Positions 61,931 to 64,000 of a stretch of 64,000 bases of DNA are shown in pieces. This stretch comes from Selenomonas timonae (GTDB taxonomy: Bacteria; Bacillota; Negativicutes; Selenomonadales; Selenomonadaceae). A program made the translations under genes and the position numbers. The DNA is taken from positions 1,191,001-1,255,000 of the forward strand of contig NZ_CP060204.1 in NCBI RefSeq assembly GCF_014250475.1, in the 5' to 3' direction. Within the stretch, counting starts at the first letter, position 1. Every line of letters starts with the position of its first letter. The notes below the pieces were generated by a model, which had not been told where the DNA came from, searched no databases, and saw nothing but the letters and a program-made list of their open reading frames with translations.

Positions 61931-64000
61931 TTGGCACAGAAGGATCAGGTCAACCGACCGACGGGGAAGGCTCTCGAGACGATGAAGAAAATCTTGAAGA
62001 GTCGCTTCATCACAACCGCGCATGTTATGTTTGGCCGCGAGGTAGAAGAACTGACGGAGGTCGAGATCTACAAGACGATCGCGGCAACCGCCAAACAGTC
62101 CATCTCGGATAATTGGATCAAGACGAATAAGCAGTACGGGGAGCGCAAGGAGAAGCAGATCTACTATTTCTCCATCGAATTCCTGCTTGGGCGTCTGCTG
62201 AAATCCAACCTTATCAACCTCGGCATCGAGGAGGCGCTGAAGGATGTCCTCAAGGATTTCAAGCTGAACCTCTCGGATGCCTATGAGGCGGAGCCGGATG
62301 CAGGCCTCGGCAACGGCGGCCTCGGCCGCCTTGCGGCGTGCTTCATCGACTCGCTCGCAGCGCATCGTCTGCCGGGGCACGGCTGTACGATTCGTTACCA
62401 GTACGGACTCTTCGAGCAGAAGATTGTCGGCGGCAACCAGGTCGAGATTCCCGACAACTGGCTGCGTGATGGCTTTGCATGGGAGTATCGTAAGCCGGAT
62501 AAGTCTGTCGATGTCAAATTCGGCGGCAACGCCTATATGCGTGACATGGGTGACGGCAAGCTCGAGCTTGTCCACGAGAACCCTATGATCGTCATGGCAG
62601 TGCCGTACGATATGCCGATTGTCGGCTACCACAACGCGACGGTCAACACGTTGCGCATGTGGAATGCGGAGGTTAACCGCGACTTCTCCGACTATGGCAT
62701 GCTGACACAGGAGCAGATTCAGCAGCGCAACGACTACCGCAGCTTTGTCGAGTCCATCACGCGCTATCTCTATCCCGATGACAGTACATTCGAGGGGCGC
62801 CGCATGCGCCTCATTCAGGAGTACTTCTTCGTCTCCGCCGGCGTGCAGAGTATCGTCCGTCACTACAAGAAGACGGGGATGAGCATCTACGATTTCGGCA
62901 AGAAGATCGGCATCCACATCAACGACACCCATCCTGCGCTCTGCGTGGCAGAACTCATGCGTGTTCTCGTTGATGATGAGGGGCTGACGTGGGAGGATGC
63001 GTGGGCGATCACGCGCGACACGATTGCATATACGAACCACACAATCATGCCCGAGGCGCTTGAGACATGGGGCGTGGATATGTTCCGCCCACTGCTCCCG
63101 CGCATCTACATGATTATCGACGAGATCAACCGCCGTCATGTCGAGGAGGTGCGCCGTCGCTATCCGAACAACGAGGACAAGGTGCGTGCACTCTCCATCA
63201 TTCAGGACGGCGTGATCCACATGGCGCGTCTCTCCATCGTCGGCGGGCACAGTGTCAACGGTGTCGCAAAGATCCACACGGGCATTCTGAAATCCACGAC
63301 GCTCAAGGATTTCTACGACTATACGCCGCGCAAGTTCAACAACAAGACGAACGGCATCACGCATCGCCGTTGGCTCATGGGGGCGAATCCCGAGCTTGCC
63401 GCACTGATCGACGATACACTCGGCAGCCATGAGTGGCATCGCCATCCCGAGAAGATGGACGGACTGCACGACCATGTTGCGGATAAGAACTTCCGCGAGC
63501 AGCTCATGAAGATCAAGCATCTGCGTCGTGAGGGGCTTGCACGCTACATCGAGCAGCACAACGGGGTGAAGCTGAACCCGGACTCCATGTTCGACATCCA
63601 GGTCAAGCGCATTCACTCCTATAAGCGGCAGCTGATGAACATTCTGCACATCATGTACCGCTACCACCGTGCACTCAGCGAGCCGGGCTTCCTGACGCAG
63701 CCCGTGACCTATTTCTTCGGCGGTAAGGCAGCGCCTGGTTACTATATTGCAAAGGAGACGATCCGCCTCATCAACGTGGTTGCAGATTGCATCAACAAGG
63801 ACAAGCGTGTCAACGATTTCATGAAGGTCATCTTCATCGAGAACTTCGGCGTATCGATCGGCGAGCTGGTCTATCCCGCAGCGGATGTCAGCGAACAGAT
63901 CTCCACGGCGTCGAAGGAGGCATCGGGCACGGGCAACATGAAGTTCATGATGAACGGCGCGATTACGCTCGGCACGCTTGACGGCGCGAACGTCGAGATC
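61931..64000 (+). CDS. glgP: Glycogen/maltodextrin phosphorylase, partial (3' end beyond the window)
   Basis: The frame opens with TTG 61931, preceded by AAAAGGAG, and is still open at 64000, giving 690 codons of about 800-840. EPDAGLGNGGLGRLAACF, NDTHPALCVAELMR and FDIQVKRIHSYKRQ are family landmarks; the PLP Lys lies in EASGTGNMKFMMNGA. It cleaves alpha-1,4-glucan with phosphate to glucose-1-phosphate, the reverse of the storage route set up by glgC-glgD. ATG 61982 is a less likely start. Confidence 0.95.
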   Translation, partial: MAQKDQVNRPTGKALETMKKILKSRFITTAHVMFGREVEELTEVEIYKTIAATAKQSISDNWIKTNKQYGERKEKQIYYFSIEFLLGRLLKSNLINLGIEEALKDVLKDFKLNLSDAYEAEPDAGLGNGGLGRLAACFIDSLAAHRLPGHGCTIRYQYGLFEQKIVGGNQVEIPDNWLRDGFAWEYRKPDKSVDVKFGGNAYMRDMGDGKLELVHENPMIVMAVPYDMPIVGYHNATVNTLRMWNAEVNRDFSDYGMLTQEQIQQRNDYRSFVESITRYLYPDDSTFEGRRMRLIQEYFFVSAGVQSIVRHYKKTGMSIYDFGKKIGIHINDTHPALCVAELMRVLVDDEGLTWEDAWAITRDTIAYTNHTIMPEALETWGVDMFRPLLPRIYMIIDEINRRHVEEVRRRYPNNEDKVRALSIIQDGVIHMARLSIVGGHSVNGVAKIHTGILKSTTLKDFYDYTPRKFNNKTNGITHRRWLMGANPELAALIDDTLGSHEWHRHPEKMDGLHDHVADKNFREQLMKIKHLRREGLARYIEQHNGVKLNPDSMFDIQVKRIHSYKRQLMNILHIMYRYHRALSEPGFLTQPVTYFFGGKAAPGYYIAKETIRLINVVADCINKDKRVNDFMKVIFIENFGVSIGELVYPAADVSEQISTASKEASGTGNMKFMMNGAITLGTLDGANVEI

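Overview
The window looks like chromosome of a flagellated, diderm Firmicute of the class Negativicutes, most likely Selenomonas or a close relative. The evidence is mixed: Firmicute-type gene orders (rpmE-yqhQ-prfA-prmC-ywlC, glgC-glgD-glgP, a CIRCE-controlled groES-groEL) occur beside outer-membrane features (a TonB-dependent receptor ending in Phe, lipid-linked sugar transferases). Flagellar genes and a superoxide reductase fit a motile anaerobe. This assignment is inference from gene content; no rRNA or tRNA gene was seen.

Layout. 0-1.8 kb: end of a flagellar operon (fliI 3' end, fliJ, lytic transglycosylase, YlxF/MotE-like protein). 1.9-11.7 kb: cell-wall amidase, MATE exporter, NDH-2, then a translation block (rpmE, yqhQ, prfA, prmC, ywlC), a 0.74-kb gap with an unexplained minus-strand transcription unit, and comF. 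11.7-20.4 kb: ilvB-ilvN with a terminator-like hairpin in the leader, a binding lipoprotein next to a chemoreceptor, groES-groEL, and a SAF-domain oxidoreductase. 20.4-26.9 kb: an intact IS3-family element between a Fur-boxed metallophore/heme/cobalamin uptake operon (permease, ATPase, binding protein, TonB receptor; minus strand) and that operon's apparent terminator. 27-33.9 kb: a sugar-phosphate module (YjbQ, TIM-like isomerase, GntR/HutC regulator, class II aldolase) sharing a TTACC-N3-GGTAA operator, then a glucitol-type PTS operon (gutM-srlE-srlA-srlB) with a SorC regulator and no dehydrogenase. 33.9-41.5 kb: ArnT-like and polyprenyl-phosphate glycosyltransferases, a superoxide reductase that has lost its rubredoxin-like centre, a FucA-like aldolase, prmA-rsmE, a thioredoxin lipoprotein with CcdA, and an ECF S-component.

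41.5-57.1 kb is the accessory region: a surface-glycan cluster. It opens with a 170-bp fold-back element and a decayed glycosyltransferase gene cut by a frameshifted ISL3-family element. Then follow a dTDP-ketosugar isomerase and aminotransferase (FdtA/FdtB-like), GNAT, a second DegT aminotransferase, a radical SAM/SPASM protein, KdsC-like phosphatase, a NeuB/SpsE-like synthase lacking the SAF domain, a methyltransferase, a TagF-like transferase, an SpsF-like cytidylyltransferase and two modular proteins. The last protein joins a left-handed beta-helix acetyltransferase, an unnamed middle module and a GT2 domain in one chain; the same modules recur in other combinations in the cluster. I infer that the cluster makes and attaches an amino- or ulosonic-acid-like sugar on a surface glycan or flagellin.

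57.2-64 kb: rpsT with a probable TTG start, a compact P1B-ATPase homologue lacking the catalytic motifs, a TetR regulator, and the glycogen operon glgC-glgD-glgP (glgP runs off the end) behind a long leader that may fold into a multi-stem structure.
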